In this document: piece after piece, positions 1 through 9,536 of the stretch
Position numbering within the stretch: position 1 is the stretch's first letter
Layout: each line of letters begins with the position of its first letter
NCBI GenBank assembly: GCA_002498385.1
Contig: DAHH01000003.1
Span: 1 to 64,000, forward strand
Source: Methanobacterium sp. UBA410
GTDB taxonomy: Archaea > Methanobacteriota > Methanobacteria > Methanobacteriales > Methanobacteriaceae
Direction of reading: 5' to 3'
DNA length: 64,000 bases
Notes under the pieces: model-generated
What the model was told of the DNA's origin: nothing
Database searches by the model: none
Seen by the model: only the letters and a program-made list of their open reading frames with translations
Position numbers and translations under genes: made by a program

Positions 1-1
1 T

Positions 2-3000
2 TGTACAGGAATCTTCATTGGTTTTTCAAGGTACAACTTAATAAATAGAAATATTATAACAAATAACCAATTTGGAATTTACCCATATGGCTCTAATAAT
101 AATATTATAACCGAAAATATTATAAAAAACAACAGTAATTATGGAATATACCTTTACAACTCATCTGCCACCATCAATTTCAACATAATCTCTGGAAATG
201 GCATAGCAGGACTTAATAACCAAGATAACGGTACTGTAAATGCTACAAACAATTGGTGGGGAACAAACACTCCAACAATATTATTAAACATTCCAAGTGA
301 TATTCATATAGTAAGCGGGACTGTGCGTTATGATCCTTGGCTTGTTCTTAATTTAAACTGTTCAAGTATTGGTGTAACACATGATAATTACACTTCTGAT
401 TTAACGGTTGATTTAACTCACAACAATTTGGGTGTTGACACTTCTTCAATAGGCAGGGTTCCAGATGGAATTGTTATAAATTTCATTACAACCTTAGGAA
501 CTATTAATGCTACAACAGTAACTACGGATGGTTTAGCATTGGTTACGCTCAATTCGAGTGTAACTTCGGGTTTGGCTAATGTTACTGCAACATTAGACAA
601 TCAAACAGTGTCTGTAGTTCCAAGAGTTTTTAGCACAATACAAGCTGCTATAAATGATAATTCAACTTATAATGGAGACAGCATTGAAATTGAAGATGGA
701 ACTTACACTGAAAACATTGTCTTAAATAAAGAAGTCACACTTGTACCTGTTAATAAAGGTACTGTAATTGTTGAACCATTGGATCCATCAAAACCTGTTA
801 TCAAAGTAACTTCTGGTGGAAGTGGATCTTTAATACAAGATCTAAATATTAATGGAGTTAACAGTGCGTATGCTATTTTCGTTGATTCTGCCCATAACTG
901 CAGTATAATTGGAGATAATATAACAGGTAGCCAGTTTGGAATTTACTTCAATAATTCAACCAACAGTACAATATCTGAAAATAACATAGCAAACAATTAT
1001 AATGGAGTCTACATTTTTAACTCCCCAAATATTACGATATCAAGTAGTACTGTATCAAACAATACTGGAAATGGAATATACCTTGATACTTCAAATAGCA
1101 CGGAAATATCTGAAAACGCCATATTAAACAACAAACTCAACGGAATATGCACTAACAACTCTTTAAATACCACTATATTTGAAAATAACATTCTGAATAA
1201 CGCTTTGGATGGTATTTACTTGAACAATTCCTCAGCTACCATTAATTTCAACAGAATAATTGGAAATGGAATGTACGGAACTGAAAATCAAGGAAATGAA
1301 ACTGTAGATGCAACTAATAATTGGTGGGGTTCAAACAATGGTCCATCAGTTTCCTCACTTAAAAACGTAACCTGCAACACGTGGTTAATACTTAATATTA
1401 ACAGCTCTTATGATCGTTCTAATAGTAGTGGAAGTTACTATAATAATTTAGTGAAGGCAGATTTAAACCACAACAATCAAGGAAATGACACATCTCCAGA
1501 TGGTAAAATTCCAGATAATTTACCTTTATATTTCAACACAACTTTAGGAACTATTAACAGCACTGCATCAACTAAAAATGGTGAAGTTGTAGTAACACTT
1601 AATAATACAGTAGGTGGTACAGTTAATGTTTCAGCAACCTTAGATAATCAAACAGTTGCCACGTCCATAAATGTAACGAGTGTTAATAATTTAGGAATAT
1701 ACAATATTAGAACGGGTGAGGGTTTTAACACAATACAATCAGCTATAGACAGTCCTGACACTTTAAATGGTGACGTTATAACTCTTGCTGATGGTACTTA
1801 CACTGAAAACGTGACGTTTAATAAAAAAGTTACCATAAAACCTGTTACAGGAGCTAATGTAACTGTTAAAGCAGCTGATACAAACACTAATGTTTTTACG
1901 ATAACCAATACTGGAAGTGGTTCAACAATAACCGGATTAAACATAATTAATGGGTTAAATGGTATTTATTTAGATTCTGTTGATAACTGTAACATTACAG
2001 GAAATAATATCTCCAGTAATTCTTATGGAATTTATCTTAACAGTTCAAACAGTTCCAATATAACAGGAAATAACATAAAAAATAATTATTATGGAATTTT
2101 CGTATACAGCTCAAACAGTACAATATTAAATGGAAATAATATAACAAACAATTTTGAGGGAATATCTTTTAACACTTCGAATAATAGTAACATAACACGA
2201 AATATAGTAACAAGTAATTGGAATGGAATCTATCTCAGCAATTCTAACAGTACTTTAATCATTAACAACATTATTACAAATAATGGTGTTGGAATTGATT
2301 ATATTAACTCAAATAGTACCATAATAGATGAAAGTAATAATGTAACAGGTAGTTGGATTGAAAACATTTTAGAGATAGATCCAACTGGAATTGTGATGTG
2401 GGATTTTATCTTTAATTGTGGTCCTGCGTCCCTTGCTACTGTTCTGCAAAGATTTGGTATCAATGTGTCACAGGAGGATCTTGCATTTTTTGCTGGGACT
2501 GATTTAACCGGGACTACGATGTATGGGCTTGTTCAGGCTGCGAAAGAGGAAGGTTTAACTGCGGAAGGTTTGAAATTAGCTGTGAATCAACTTGAACCGG
2601 GTAATATAGTATTTTTAACTATGAATGGTGAAGGTCATTTCAGTGTCATTACAAACATCACAGATACAATGGTCTACCTTGCAGATAGTGATCTTGGAAA
2701 CATCAACATGACATTGGACAATTTCACAGTAGCTTACATTGTAGACGGACTTACAGGATACGCACTTATTGTAACCAATAATTCAAATGACACACAATTG
2801 GATATGGGTACAATATTAACAACCACAGAAATGCAAAACATTATCGGAACTGGCTGGCGTTGGCGTTGGCATTATATACTTACAAGATACGTGAAAGTAT
2901 ATACTAAACCTTATTATATAACATATCGAGGTCATAGAATCCTTATGCACCCTTATTACTGGAAAAAAATTTACAAAAAAGAAAAAATATGGTATTGGAC

Positions 3001-3130
3001 ACCTAGTAAAATAGATCGTGATGCATTTGAAGACGTTGCTATTCATTATGCACCAGAGGCTGCTGAATGGATAGGAACTGGCATATTTATTCTTGGTTAT
3101 ATAATTTATGGTGCAATAACTGGCAAATAA
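2..3130 (+). CDS. Surface beta-helix (NosD-like) protein with C-terminal C39-type cysteine peptidase domain, 5'-partial
   Basis: The reading frame is open from base 2, so the gene begins left of the window and 1042 codons are visible. Most of it consists of parallel-beta-helix repeats rich in Asn, Ser and Ile (short units such as NGIYLNNS and NNWWG), broken by immunoglobulin-like spacers, as in NosD-type archaeal surface proteins. From about residue 795 the composition changes to a C39 peptidase-like domain: NCGPAS carries the likely catalytic Cys at about 806, GHFSVI the His at about 879, and LADSDLG the Asp shortly after. A tail of about 130 residues follows, with a WRWRW segment, many Tyr and Lys, and a final hydrophobic stretch (GTGIFILGYIIYGAITGK). 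Export and cell-surface location are inferred. C39 domains usually cleave double-glycine leaders or act as peptidases; the target here is unknown. Confidence 0.85.
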   Translation, partial: CTGIFIGFSRYNLINRNIITNNQFGIYPYGSNNNIITENIIKNNSNYGIYLYNSSATINFNIISGNGIAGLNNQDNGTVNATNNWWGTNTPTILLNIPSDIHIVSGTVRYDPWLVLNLNCSSIGVTHDNYTSDLTVDLTHNNLGVDTSSIGRVPDGIVINFITTLGTINATTVTTDGLALVTLNSSVTSGLANVTATLDNQTVSVVPRVFSTIQAAINDNSTYNGDSIEIEDGTYTENIVLNKEVTLVPVNKGTVIVEPLDPSKPVIKVTSGGSGSLIQDLNINGVNSAYAIFVDSAHNCSIIGDNITGSQFGIYFNNSTNSTISENNIANNYNGVYIFNSPNITISSSTVSNNTGNGIYLDTSNSTEISENAILNNKLNGICTNNSLNTTIFENNILNNALDGIYLNNSSATINFNRIIGNGMYGTENQGNETVDATNNWWGSNNGPSVSSLKNVTCNTWLILNINSSYDRSNSSGSYYNNLVKADLNHNNQGNDTSPDGKIPDNLPLYFNTTLGTINSTASTKNGEVVVTLNNTVGGTVNVSATLDNQTVATSINVTSVNNLGIYNIRTGEGFNTIQSAIDSPDTLNGDVITLADGTYTENVTFNKKVTIKPVTGANVTVKAADTNTNVFTITNTGSGSTITGLNIINGLNGIYLDSVDNCNITGNNISSNSYGIYLNSSNSSNITGNNIKNNYYGIFVYSSNSTILNGNNITNNFEGISFNTSNNSNITRNIVTSNWNGIYLSNSNSTLIINNIITNNGVGIDYINSNSTIIDESNNVTGSWIENILEIDPTGIVMWDFIFNCGPASLATVLQRFGINVSQEDLAFFAGTDLTGTTMYGLVQAAKEEGLTAEGLKLAVNQLEPGNIVFLTMNGEGHFSVITNITDTMVYLADSDLGNINMTLDNFTVAYIVDGLTGYALIVTNNSNDTQLDMGTILTTTEMQNIIGTGWRWRWHYILTRYVKVYTKPYYITYRGHRILMHPYYWKKIYKKEKIWYWTPSKIDRDAFEDVAIHYAPEAAEWIGTGIFILGYIIYGAITGK

Positions 3131-3156
3131 AATAATTAATAAAAGTGGTGAATTGA

Positions 3157-3525
3157 ATGGAGTTAGGTTCAAAAGTTATTACTTTAGGTTGTTTTCTTTT
3201 AATTTTTGGTATATTTTATATTTATTACCTGAATGTATTAATGTTTTTACCTTCAATGTTAATAGGATTCTTACTTATTATAGGGGGGATATTTAGGAAC
3301 AAAGGTTATTCTAATAAAACTTATTACTTGTCTTCTTTAAGTGTAGTTGCATTATGGGGGTTGGCTTTACTTTATATTTTCTTATTCATGTCTAAAGTGT
3401 ATTTAACAAATAAATATTTATTCTACTTTAACATTATACTTCTTATTTGTTTCTTAAGTACTATTTGTAAAAACTATCTCCAGAGACATGAAAATCTTAA
3501 AATGCCTTGGAAAAATGAAGGGTGA
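3157..3525 (+). CDS. Small four-helix membrane protein
   Basis: A 122-residue protein starting 26 bases after the surface C39 protein, with GGTGA a few bases before the ATG, so the two are probably co-transcribed. Four hydrophobic segments are visible at roughly residues 9-27, 29-47, 58-80 and 86-104, ending in a short basic cytoplasmic tail. I recognise no family. A small polytopic protein directly behind a surface protein with a hydrophobic C-terminal tail could be a protective (immunity-like) or accessory membrane partner, but that rests on gene position only. Confidence 0.65.
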   Translation: MELGSKVITLGCFLLIFGIFYIYYLNVLMFLPSMLIGFLLIIGGIFRNKGYSNKTYYLSSLSVVALWGLALLYIFLFMSKVYLTNKYLFYFNIILLICFLSTICKNYLQRHENLKMPWKNEG

Positions 3526-3547
3526 AGTTATTTTTTTGTTTACGAGA

Positions 3548-3757
3548 TTAATATTTTGTTCCAAGATAACCTCCAATTGCTGCAGGTAGAATTGTTATTA
3601 GGTGCATCGAATATATCTTTTTGTAATTATTGAAGTTTATTGTCCCAGGGGAATATATAAAAAGTATTATTGATGCGATTATTCCTGCAAAAACACCATA
3701 AATTATCTTTTTTTCTTTACAGAACCTAAAATTTTGGAAAGGATTTGACCAACACAA
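3548..3757 (-). CDS. Short two-helix membrane protein or gene remnant
   Basis: A 69-codon frame with two hydrophobic segments (around YGVFAGIIASIILFIY and LITILPAAIGGYLG). The only start is a TTG two codons after an in-frame TAA, with no recognisable ribosome binding site, so the 5' end may be missing. It is convergent with the membrane gene on the plus strand. It could be the surviving C-terminal half of a larger membrane protein. No family is recognised. Confidence 0.35.
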   Translation of the reverse strand: MCWSNPFQNFRFCKEKKIIYGVFAGIIASIILFIYSPGTINFNNYKKIYSMHLITILPAAIGGYLGTKY

Positions 3758-4027
3758 AAATTAGCGTAGTCAAATCAAAAACGTTTTAGCGTTACGAAAA
3801 TTCAGAGCTATTAGATTGTCAAGTATTAATTGCCTTCTAAAAAGGTCGATAGTTGCTTCCTTTTCCCTTTTTCCTTGTTGAATTTATAAAGATTAATAGG
3901 TTTCTGGAGAAATTGTAGTAAATGAACCATTGGGTATGTAATATTTGAAATATGGTGGTTTTTGCTTACTTAAGGGGATTTTGTAAAAATAGCCCTTTGA
4001 AAGGAGAAAGATATTTTGTTGGTTTTT

Positions 4028-4143
4028 TTATTTTCTGTGTTCGTCTATGATTAGTCTTAGTGCTGTGCTTCTGCTGCCTGTTTTTTTCTTTTGCCTTGGC
4101 TTATTAATCCTTTTTCTTCTGCTATCTTGTCAAGGTAATGAAT
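4028..4143 (-). pseudogene. Fragment of a small regulator-like protein with a homopolymer frameshift
   Basis: Reading the minus strand, about 38 codons resemble the end of a ribbon-helix-helix-type protein (LDKIAEEKGLISQ, then GSRSTALRLIIDEHRK). The two halves lie in different frames, joined only if the run of seven A (T run at 4081-4087) gains one base. There is an in-frame stop just upstream. I read this as a decayed gene end. The ribbon-helix-helix suggestion comes only from the TALRLIID-like helix. Confidence 0.4.
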
Positions 4144-4154
4144 TTAGGATGGAG

Positions 4155-4307
4155 TTAAGTAATTTGTGGTTTGATTAGAGTTGTGTTATCGAATTGTTCC
4201 TCATATTTAACCAATAGCATTTGGGTTAACTGTATTTTTTCTTCAAGGTTTTTTGCATCAAATTCATCCAGTTCATTTATATTGATATTTTTTAGTTCTT
4301 CAAGCAA
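4155..4307 (-). pseudogene. 50-codon coiled-coil-like fragment
   Basis: An open frame from a TTG directly after a stop, encoding an acidic, helix-forming peptide (LLEELKNINI, DEFDAKNLEEKIQLTQ). It has no ribosome binding site and sits just upstream, on the same strand, of the regulator-like fragment ending at 4028, so both may be pieces of one dead gene or a dead two-gene unit. Confidence 0.3.
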
Positions 4308-4352
4308 TTAAAGTTTAGATCCTTGATGCGGATATTTTATTAAAACACATTA

Positions 4353-4439
4353 ATGAAATTGGAAAGAAAATTAGAAGCTCTAAACTGCTACAACAAAGCA
4401 TTAGAACTAGATCCTGATAATGAGGATGTTAAAAAATAG
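4353..4439 (+). pseudogene. Single TPR-repeat fragment
   Basis: A 28-codon frame encodes one recognisable tetratricopeptide unit (EALNCYNKALELDPDNEDVKK) and then stops. TPR proteins of methanogens normally hold many such units, so this is a remnant rather than a gene. The Tyr-x-Lys-Ala-Leu-Glu-Leu-Asp-Pro signature is clear. Confidence 0.5.
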
Positions 4440-4457
4440 GGAACAACTCTTAACTAA

Positions 4458-4628
4458 TATGAATGGATCAATTTCTGGCTAAACCAAGCATCATCATATC
4501 AAGCAGAACCCACGGAAACAGCTTACGATACCTTTTTAACGGCATTAATGGTTGATTACTACCATGACACGGTTGCAGACAACCTCACATCTGATTTAAA
4601 TGTTAGATACTTCAATCTAAGAACCTAA
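4458..4628 (+). pseudogene. C-terminal fragment of an unknown protein
   Basis: A 56-codon stretch with no start codon at its head encodes a coherent peptide (YEWINFWLNQASSYQ, TAYDTFLTALMVDYYHD) ending in a natural stop. Codon use and composition look like real protein, and no matching 5' portion is nearby. Together with the neighbouring fragments it marks 3.76-4.63 kb as a stretch of decayed genes. I do not recognise the family. Confidence 0.4.
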
Positions 4629-4672
4629 AACAAAAAGATTTAAAATACTTCCATTAAAAAAAATAAAATTTT

Positions 4673-5965
4673 TTATTCAAGATCTTCCATCTTGCTCACC
4701 CTCTCGAACTTTTCTGGTTCTTTGAGGGACCGGGTTGCGTCCACACCAACCTTGGTTGTGGTTCCATCGGGCTGTGCGCATGGATCGAGGGAGGAACCCC
4801 TTGCCTTTGGAACTATGATGATGTCATCATCGCCTTTAACCCTGGTTGCAATTGCGTACTCAAGATCTTCGTTGTTGAAGATGTCTATATCATCGTCAAC
4901 CACTATGCAGTGCTTGAGTGATGGGTGTGCTGCAAGTGCCGCCATTATAACGTTTTTACCATCACCTTCGGTCTGTTTCTCTATTGAGACAGCAGCATGA
5001 AGCCAGCAACATCCCCCTTCTGTTAAAACAACGTTTTTAACCGTTGGTATGGTGTTCTGCACGGCCCTGTATATTCTAGGTTCCTGTGGCAGGCCCTGTA
5101 GGAGTTTGTGCTCGTATCCTGCAGGCATTATTGCATGAAAGAGTGGGTTTTCCTTGTAGTACATTCTTTCAAGCTGGATAACTGGTTCCTGGCGCACAAC
5201 ATCGTAGGTGTCTGTCAGATCAACAAATGGTCCTTCAGCCTCCCTTTCGTGAGGCAGAATCTGTCCTTCGAGGAGTATCTCACAGTCCGGCACCTCCAGA
5301 TCCACTGTTTCGCACTTAACCAGTTTCATGCTGCCGTTGTGAAAGGTGTTTGCAACTTCCAGCTCGTCTGCGGTTATTGGTATGGATGTGCATGATGCAA
5401 GGAGTGTTGCAGGGTGCATTCCAATTGCTATGGCAACTTCAAGGGGTTTGTCAAGCTTTTCTGCCTTTTTGTAGTAGGTGTAAAGGTTTCGCGGCACGAT
5501 CCTGATTCCAAGCCTGTCTTTATCCTTCACAAGCATCCTGTGTATTGAGGCATTTCTCACGCCTGTTTCAGGGTCCTTTGCAACAACAACGCCCGCAGTG
5601 ATGTAGGCCCCTCCATCTTTCCTGTAGTATGTTGGTACCGGAAGTTTACCTAGATTTGCCTCCCCTGAAACCTGGAAGTTTTCACCAACGGTTTCAACCC
5701 GCTTTATGGGTGTTGGCTTGTCTGTTGCCTGCATTATCTTTCCTGTTATCTCTGGCACAGTTGCAGAAATTGCCCTTGCTATTTTCTCCCTGGTGTTGCA
5801 TATCCCCGACACTATGCGCATGTCGCTTTCTGTAACATTCTCGAAGATCAACACATCCCTGGGATGTTCCTTTATTATCCTAGAAACCTCGTACCTGGTT
5901 GATACTTCCTTTTCAATTCTTTTAACCTTGAATTCATCTTCAAGGATCTTTAAAAATTCCCTCAT
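4673..5965 (-). CDS. UbiD-family decarboxylase, probably anhydromevalonate phosphate decarboxylase
   Basis: A 430-residue UbiD-fold enzyme of full length, ATG start behind AGGTGAT. UbiD enzymes use prenylated FMN for reversible decarboxylation. The segments RNASIHR (137-143) and EREAEGPF (240-247) supply the Arg and Glu residues typical of the E-R-E catalytic set, and the C-terminal region holds [18 protein letters not shown]. In archaea the UbiD homologue described for the modified mevalonate pathway decarboxylates trans-anhydromevalonate 5-phosphate to isopentenyl phosphate, feeding archaeal lipid synthesis; that substrate is inferred from the organism type. A small membrane peptide gene and purE lie downstream on the same strand. 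The alternative is another aromatic or allylic acid decarboxylase. Confidence 0.8.
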   Translation of the reverse strand: MREFLKILEDEFKVKRIEKEVSTRYEVSRIIKEHPRDVLIFENVTESDMRIVSGICNTREKIARAISATVPEITGKIMQATDKPTPIKRVETVGENFQVSGEANLGKLPVPTYYRKDGGAYITAGVVVAKDPETGVRNASIHRMLVKDKDRLGIRIVPRNLYTYYKKAEKLDKPLEVAIAIGMHPATLLASCTSIPITADELEVANTFHNGSMKLVKCETVDLEVPDCEILLEGQILPHEREAEGPFVDLTDTYDVVRQEPVIQLERMYYKENPLFHAIMPAGYEHKLLQGLPQEPRIYRAVQNTIPTVKNVVLTEGGCCWLHAAVSIEKQTEGDGKNVIMAALAAHPSLKHCIVVDDDIDIFNNEDLEYAIATRVKGDDDIIIVPKARGSSLDPCAQPDGTTTKVGVDATRSLKEPEKFERVSKMEDLE

Positions 5966-6034
5966 GGCATCACCTGCCTTCCTTTTAATTCAAACATCAT
6001 TTAGATCTTGATTAATTCACTTGATCTGATTAAT

Positions 6035-6163
6035 TCACTTGATGGTGGTTGCAACGAACATCACAAGGAGTATGACTGCTACACCCAGATATATGTAGCT
6101 TGCAGAACAACCACATCCATTCATGCTGCACTGATCCTTCTTATTCTCTGTTTCTTTTTTCAT
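6035..6163 (-). CDS. 42-residue membrane peptide with a Cys cluster
   Basis: A short frame missed by length cut-offs. ATG at 6163 follows GGAGG with good spacing, and the product begins MKKETENKKDQCSMNGCGCS, then one membrane helix (YIYLGVAVILLVMFVATT) and a final Ile-Lys. The charged N-terminus followed by a CGC motif just before the helix is a deliberate-looking design. The gene sits between purE and the UbiD-family gene on the same strand. Its stop lies inside the second copy of a 16-base direct repeat (6010-6025 and 6028-6043). Function unknown; a metal or Fe-S role of the three cysteines is a guess. Confidence 0.6.
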   Translation of the reverse strand: MKKETENKKDQCSMNGCGCSASYIYLGVAVILLVMFVATTIK

Positions 6164-6230
6164 TCAAGGTCCTCCATTTTTAAATTTCAATTAAATTTAT
6201 AAATTTCAATTAAAACCTAAAACTTTTTTT

Positions 6231-7253
6231 TTAACCTGATGGTTTGTTCTTGAACTTCAAAAGTTTGGATTCCACAGCTTTATTCCCAAGTCCCAGTACT
6301 TCAGCTGCAAACATGGCTGCATTCTCTCCTGAATTTACTCCGAGTGTTGCTGTTGGAACGCCTGGTGGCATGTTAACCATGGAAAGCAGTGAATCCAGTC
6401 CATTCATGATACCTGAACATGGAACCCCTACAACTGGTTTAGAGCTGCTTGCAACAACTGCACCTTCAAGGTGTGTGGATGGTCCTGAAACTGCTATGTA
6501 AAGTTTAGAACCCTTCATCTGTTCCATGTAACTTTTAAATTCTTCAGGATGTCTTATTGGTGATACAACTGCTGAATCATAGTTTATGTTCAGTTCATCC
6601 AGTAATTTTGTTGTTTTTTTCACAACTTCCATCTCAGAGTAGCTCTCGGAGATCACTGCCACGTCAATCTGATCTTCTAAAGGTTCTTCCACCTTCGAAT
6701 CATCGGTTTCTGCATCCGGGGCTTTGAACTCTCTTCTGGAGTAATAGTTTCCATCGAGTTTTTCTACAAGTCCTGCTTCATCTTTTTTTATCTTGGATGA
6801 GAATCCTGCCCTCATACTTGAAACTTCGGACTTCATAGTCTCATCATGGGTCCCGATTATCTGGGCTGCAAGTATGGCTGCGTTGTCACCCCTATCTACT
6901 CCTACAGATGCAACAGGCACACCTCCTGGCATTTGAACCGTTGCAAAGAGTGCATCCAGCCCTCCAAACTTAACATCTACTGGGACACCAATCACGGGTC
7001 TGTGGGTATTTGCAGCTATTATTCCAGGCAGATGGGCTGAAAGCCCTGCTATTGCTATGAAAACCTCCACCCCACCTTCTGTAGATTCTTTAACTATTCT
7101 TTTAACCTTTTCTGGTGTTCTGTGGGCGGATGCAACCCTGACATCATAGGGCACCTTCAGTGCTTCCAGTTTTCTTATGGCCTTTTCAGCTATTGCAAAA
7201 TCAGATGCACTTCCAAGTATTATCATTACTCTTGGTTCCATTCTAAGCCTCAT
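6231..7253 (-). CDS. purE: Tandem-domain PurE, N5-carboxyaminoimidazole ribonucleotide mutase
   Basis: A purine-biosynthesis enzyme of 340 residues, twice the usual PurE length. The N-terminal domain (about 9-135) has the active-site motifs GSASDF and SAHRTPE with the catalytic His, and ends in MPGGVPVASVGV. A linker follows, then a second PurE-like domain (about 190-325) in which the first motif has become SESYSE and the second PIRHPE, while MPPGVPTATLGV is kept. The second half has probably lost catalysis and may complete the oligomer. ATG codons at 7253 and 7241 are both possible; the second has GAGG in front. It interconverts N5-CAIR and CAIR, or carboxylates AIR. Confidence 0.9.
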   Translation of the reverse strand: MRLRMEPRVMIILGSASDFAIAEKAIRKLEALKVPYDVRVASAHRTPEKVKRIVKESTEGGVEVFIAIAGLSAHLPGIIAANTHRPVIGVPVDVKFGGLDALFATVQMPGGVPVASVGVDRGDNAAILAAQIIGTHDETMKSEVSSMRAGFSSKIKKDEAGLVEKLDGNYYSRREFKAPDAETDDSKVEEPLEDQIDVAVISESYSEMEVVKKTTKLLDELNINYDSAVVSPIRHPEEFKSYMEQMKGSKLYIAVSGPSTHLEGAVVASSSKPVVGVPCSGIMNGLDSLLSMVNMPPGVPTATLGVNSGENAAMFAAEVLGLGNKAVESKLLKFKNKPSG

Positions 7254-7567
7254 TAAAGTTTTATAAGTCAGTATTAATTTAATTTCATTAAATAAACTTA
7301 TTTTTAGAGTTTAAAAACATTTTACACTGAAATATATGTTTAAAGAAACTAAATAAAGTTTTGTACTCATGAAGTTATATAAAAGAGTGGGTTTCACAGG
7401 CAATATTTTTCATTGGTCCTTCGTCTATTTATCATTAACAAAAACATGTCATTGATAAATAACAAGAATTTAAATAATAAAAATGAGAGGATTGGTGGTG
7501 GGTTTTTTAGGATAAGTAATTGTTTAACTATTTAAATGATGTCCATCAATGAATATAAAAAGGAAAC

Positions 7568-9292
7568 TTGAGGTGCAGACCCTTGCCATGGATTTTAGCA
7601 ATGCTTTTTCTATTCATATCATCCCTCAGAACAGGTAAAAAACCAAAAAATATGACGGTATCCGTTATAATCCCGGCCTACAACGAATCAAAAACAGTTA
7701 AACATGTTGTGGACGTTGTAAAGTCCCTTGACTACATACTGGAAACCATAGTTGTGGACGATGGGTCAACGGATGGAACAGGCAGAATCGCTGAGGAAGC
7801 TGGTGCAAAGGTCATAAGACACCCAAAAAACAGGGGTAAGGGTGCAGCCATAAAAACGGGCTTTAAAAACTCCAAAGGAGACGTGGCTGTATTTTTAGAT
7901 GCAGATCTTCACAACCTCACTGTTGACCAGGTTGAGAAGATCATAAAACCCATACTCGACGGCGAAGCTGACATAACCAAGACCAAATTTAAAAGGGAAG
8001 CAGGAAGGGTAACCCAACTTACAGCCAAACCCCTCCTGAACTTCTTCTTCCCTGAGGTCAAGTTTGACCAGCCCTTAAGCGGCCAGTTTGCAGCCAAACG
8101 ATCCTTTTTAAACAGCATTAAACTTGAGGATGACTACGGTGTTGATGTTGGAATTGTCTTAGATGCTAACGTCCGTGGAATGAGGGTTAAAGAGGTTGAC
8201 ATTGGACATATAGACCATGTTCTCTCCACACTGAGCGACCTGAACTACATGGCAACCGAGGTCGTTAGAACCATCGTTGACAGGGCAATGGAATACGGAA
8301 GGGTTACCATGATGGACTCCCTTGGAAAATCCATCAGAATGGAGATACTCGGACTTTCCCTCATGACTCTGGGTATATTCTGCATCTTTTTCATCACATT
8401 CGTGCCCCTGAACTTTGGACTGGTAATTTCAGGAGCAGGCCTTGTAATCGCCCTGTTTTACATCGTGAGAATAGTGAGGATGTCCGTGAATGTTATCAGA
8501 AGGTCTGATACGCGATCCCAGACCATCAAGTCCTTCTTTTACATGCATTCACCCATCATAATTTCAGGTTTAATCCTTCTGGCCATGATAACAACGTTTT
8601 TAGGAGCCGTGCATGTGTACGACGGCAAAATGTCCATTGAACCAGCATCAAGAAACCTCATAATATGGAACGAGCCTGTTGAAAACAAAAGTGTGGATGT
8701 CAGGGGGCCGTACACAGTTCAAAGTGCACTGGAAAATGAGTCCACGATCTTAAGGATGACTCAAGAATCCATAGACACCTTGGAACTTGGTTACGGGGAC
8801 TCAGTCTATATAGGGAACCAGACCTACACTCTGAACCAGTCCCTCCCAGGGGAGGGTAACACACTGAGGATACCGTCCAATGCAAGGAACCACCTTGAAC
8901 TTAACATTGGGGATGTCATAAGGGACAGCGACCTTAGAAACGTCTTTAAAAATATTTACGCAGAAAAGACCCTTCCTGTGCAGAGCAGCAATTTAACAGT
9001 TAAAGAAGGAATGCTCATCGATACAAATACTGAAACTGGAAGACTGGTCAACGTATCCATTAACAACAACCTGGTTACAACAACCTCTGGAATATTCAAA
9101 AATGGTACATACGCAGTCTACGTTGACGGTGTGAAATATAAAACAATTAGAATCAACGTCAATGATCTACCTGCAACCTACTACGTGCATACTGGTGATT
9201 ACACCATAAAAATAGACATAGGAAACACCACCAACTCAGATATGGAATTTGCAACTTCAAGCAATGGCAGATTCCTGAACTTCATTACCTGA
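7568..9292 (+). CDS. Membrane-bound family 2 glycosyltransferase with outward C-terminal domain
   Basis: The protein opens with a GT-A domain: VSVIIPAYNE, VVDDGSTDGT and the metal-binding DADLHN are all present (about residues 31-120). Two or three membrane helices follow near 258-350. The last 210 residues lie beyond the final helix and read like a double-psi beta-barrel (paired LELGYGDSV and LELNIGDVI units, residues about 395-460) plus a beta-rich tail. The TTG at 7568 gives 574 residues with an extra hydrophobic N-terminus; the ATG at 7652 would start directly at MTVSVIIPAYNE. Likely role: transfer of sugar to a polyprenyl phosphate or surface glycan. Its acceptor is unknown. Confidence 0.8.
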   Translation: MRCRPLPWILAMLFLFISSLRTGKKPKNMTVSVIIPAYNESKTVKHVVDVVKSLDYILETIVVDDGSTDGTGRIAEEAGAKVIRHPKNRGKGAAIKTGFKNSKGDVAVFLDADLHNLTVDQVEKIIKPILDGEADITKTKFKREAGRVTQLTAKPLLNFFFPEVKFDQPLSGQFAAKRSFLNSIKLEDDYGVDVGIVLDANVRGMRVKEVDIGHIDHVLSTLSDLNYMATEVVRTIVDRAMEYGRVTMMDSLGKSIRMEILGLSLMTLGIFCIFFITFVPLNFGLVISGAGLVIALFYIVRIVRMSVNVIRRSDTRSQTIKSFFYMHSPIIISGLILLAMITTFLGAVHVYDGKMSIEPASRNLIIWNEPVENKSVDVRGPYTVQSALENESTILRMTQESIDTLELGYGDSVYIGNQTYTLNQSLPGEGNTLRIPSNARNHLELNIGDVIRDSDLRNVFKNIYAEKTLPVQSSNLTVKEGMLIDTNTETGRLVNVSINNNLVTTTSGIFKNGTYAVYVDGVKYKTIRINVNDLPATYYVHTGDYTIKIDIGNTTNSDMEFATSSNGRFLNFIT

Positions 9293-9536
9293 AATTTATT
9301 ACCTGAACTTGTTGGTTAATAAGCTTTTAATAAACTTTGAATTTAACGAACATCGAATATAAGATCACTGAAAATGTATAAGATCACTGAATCTACGAAT
9401 AAAGGGGAATAATGAAAAAATTGAAGTTATGGCCATCAAAGAAATATTAAAAGAAATATTAAATTTAAGGAAATAATTAGTTAAGGAAATAAAGTAGTAA
9501 TTAGATTAGATGAATTTAATGGAATTACGCTTAAGT

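Noticed and set aside
2816..3172. 118-codon minus-strand frame over the end of the C39 surface protein
   Set aside because: Antisense to a gene with recognisable domain structure; no start context.
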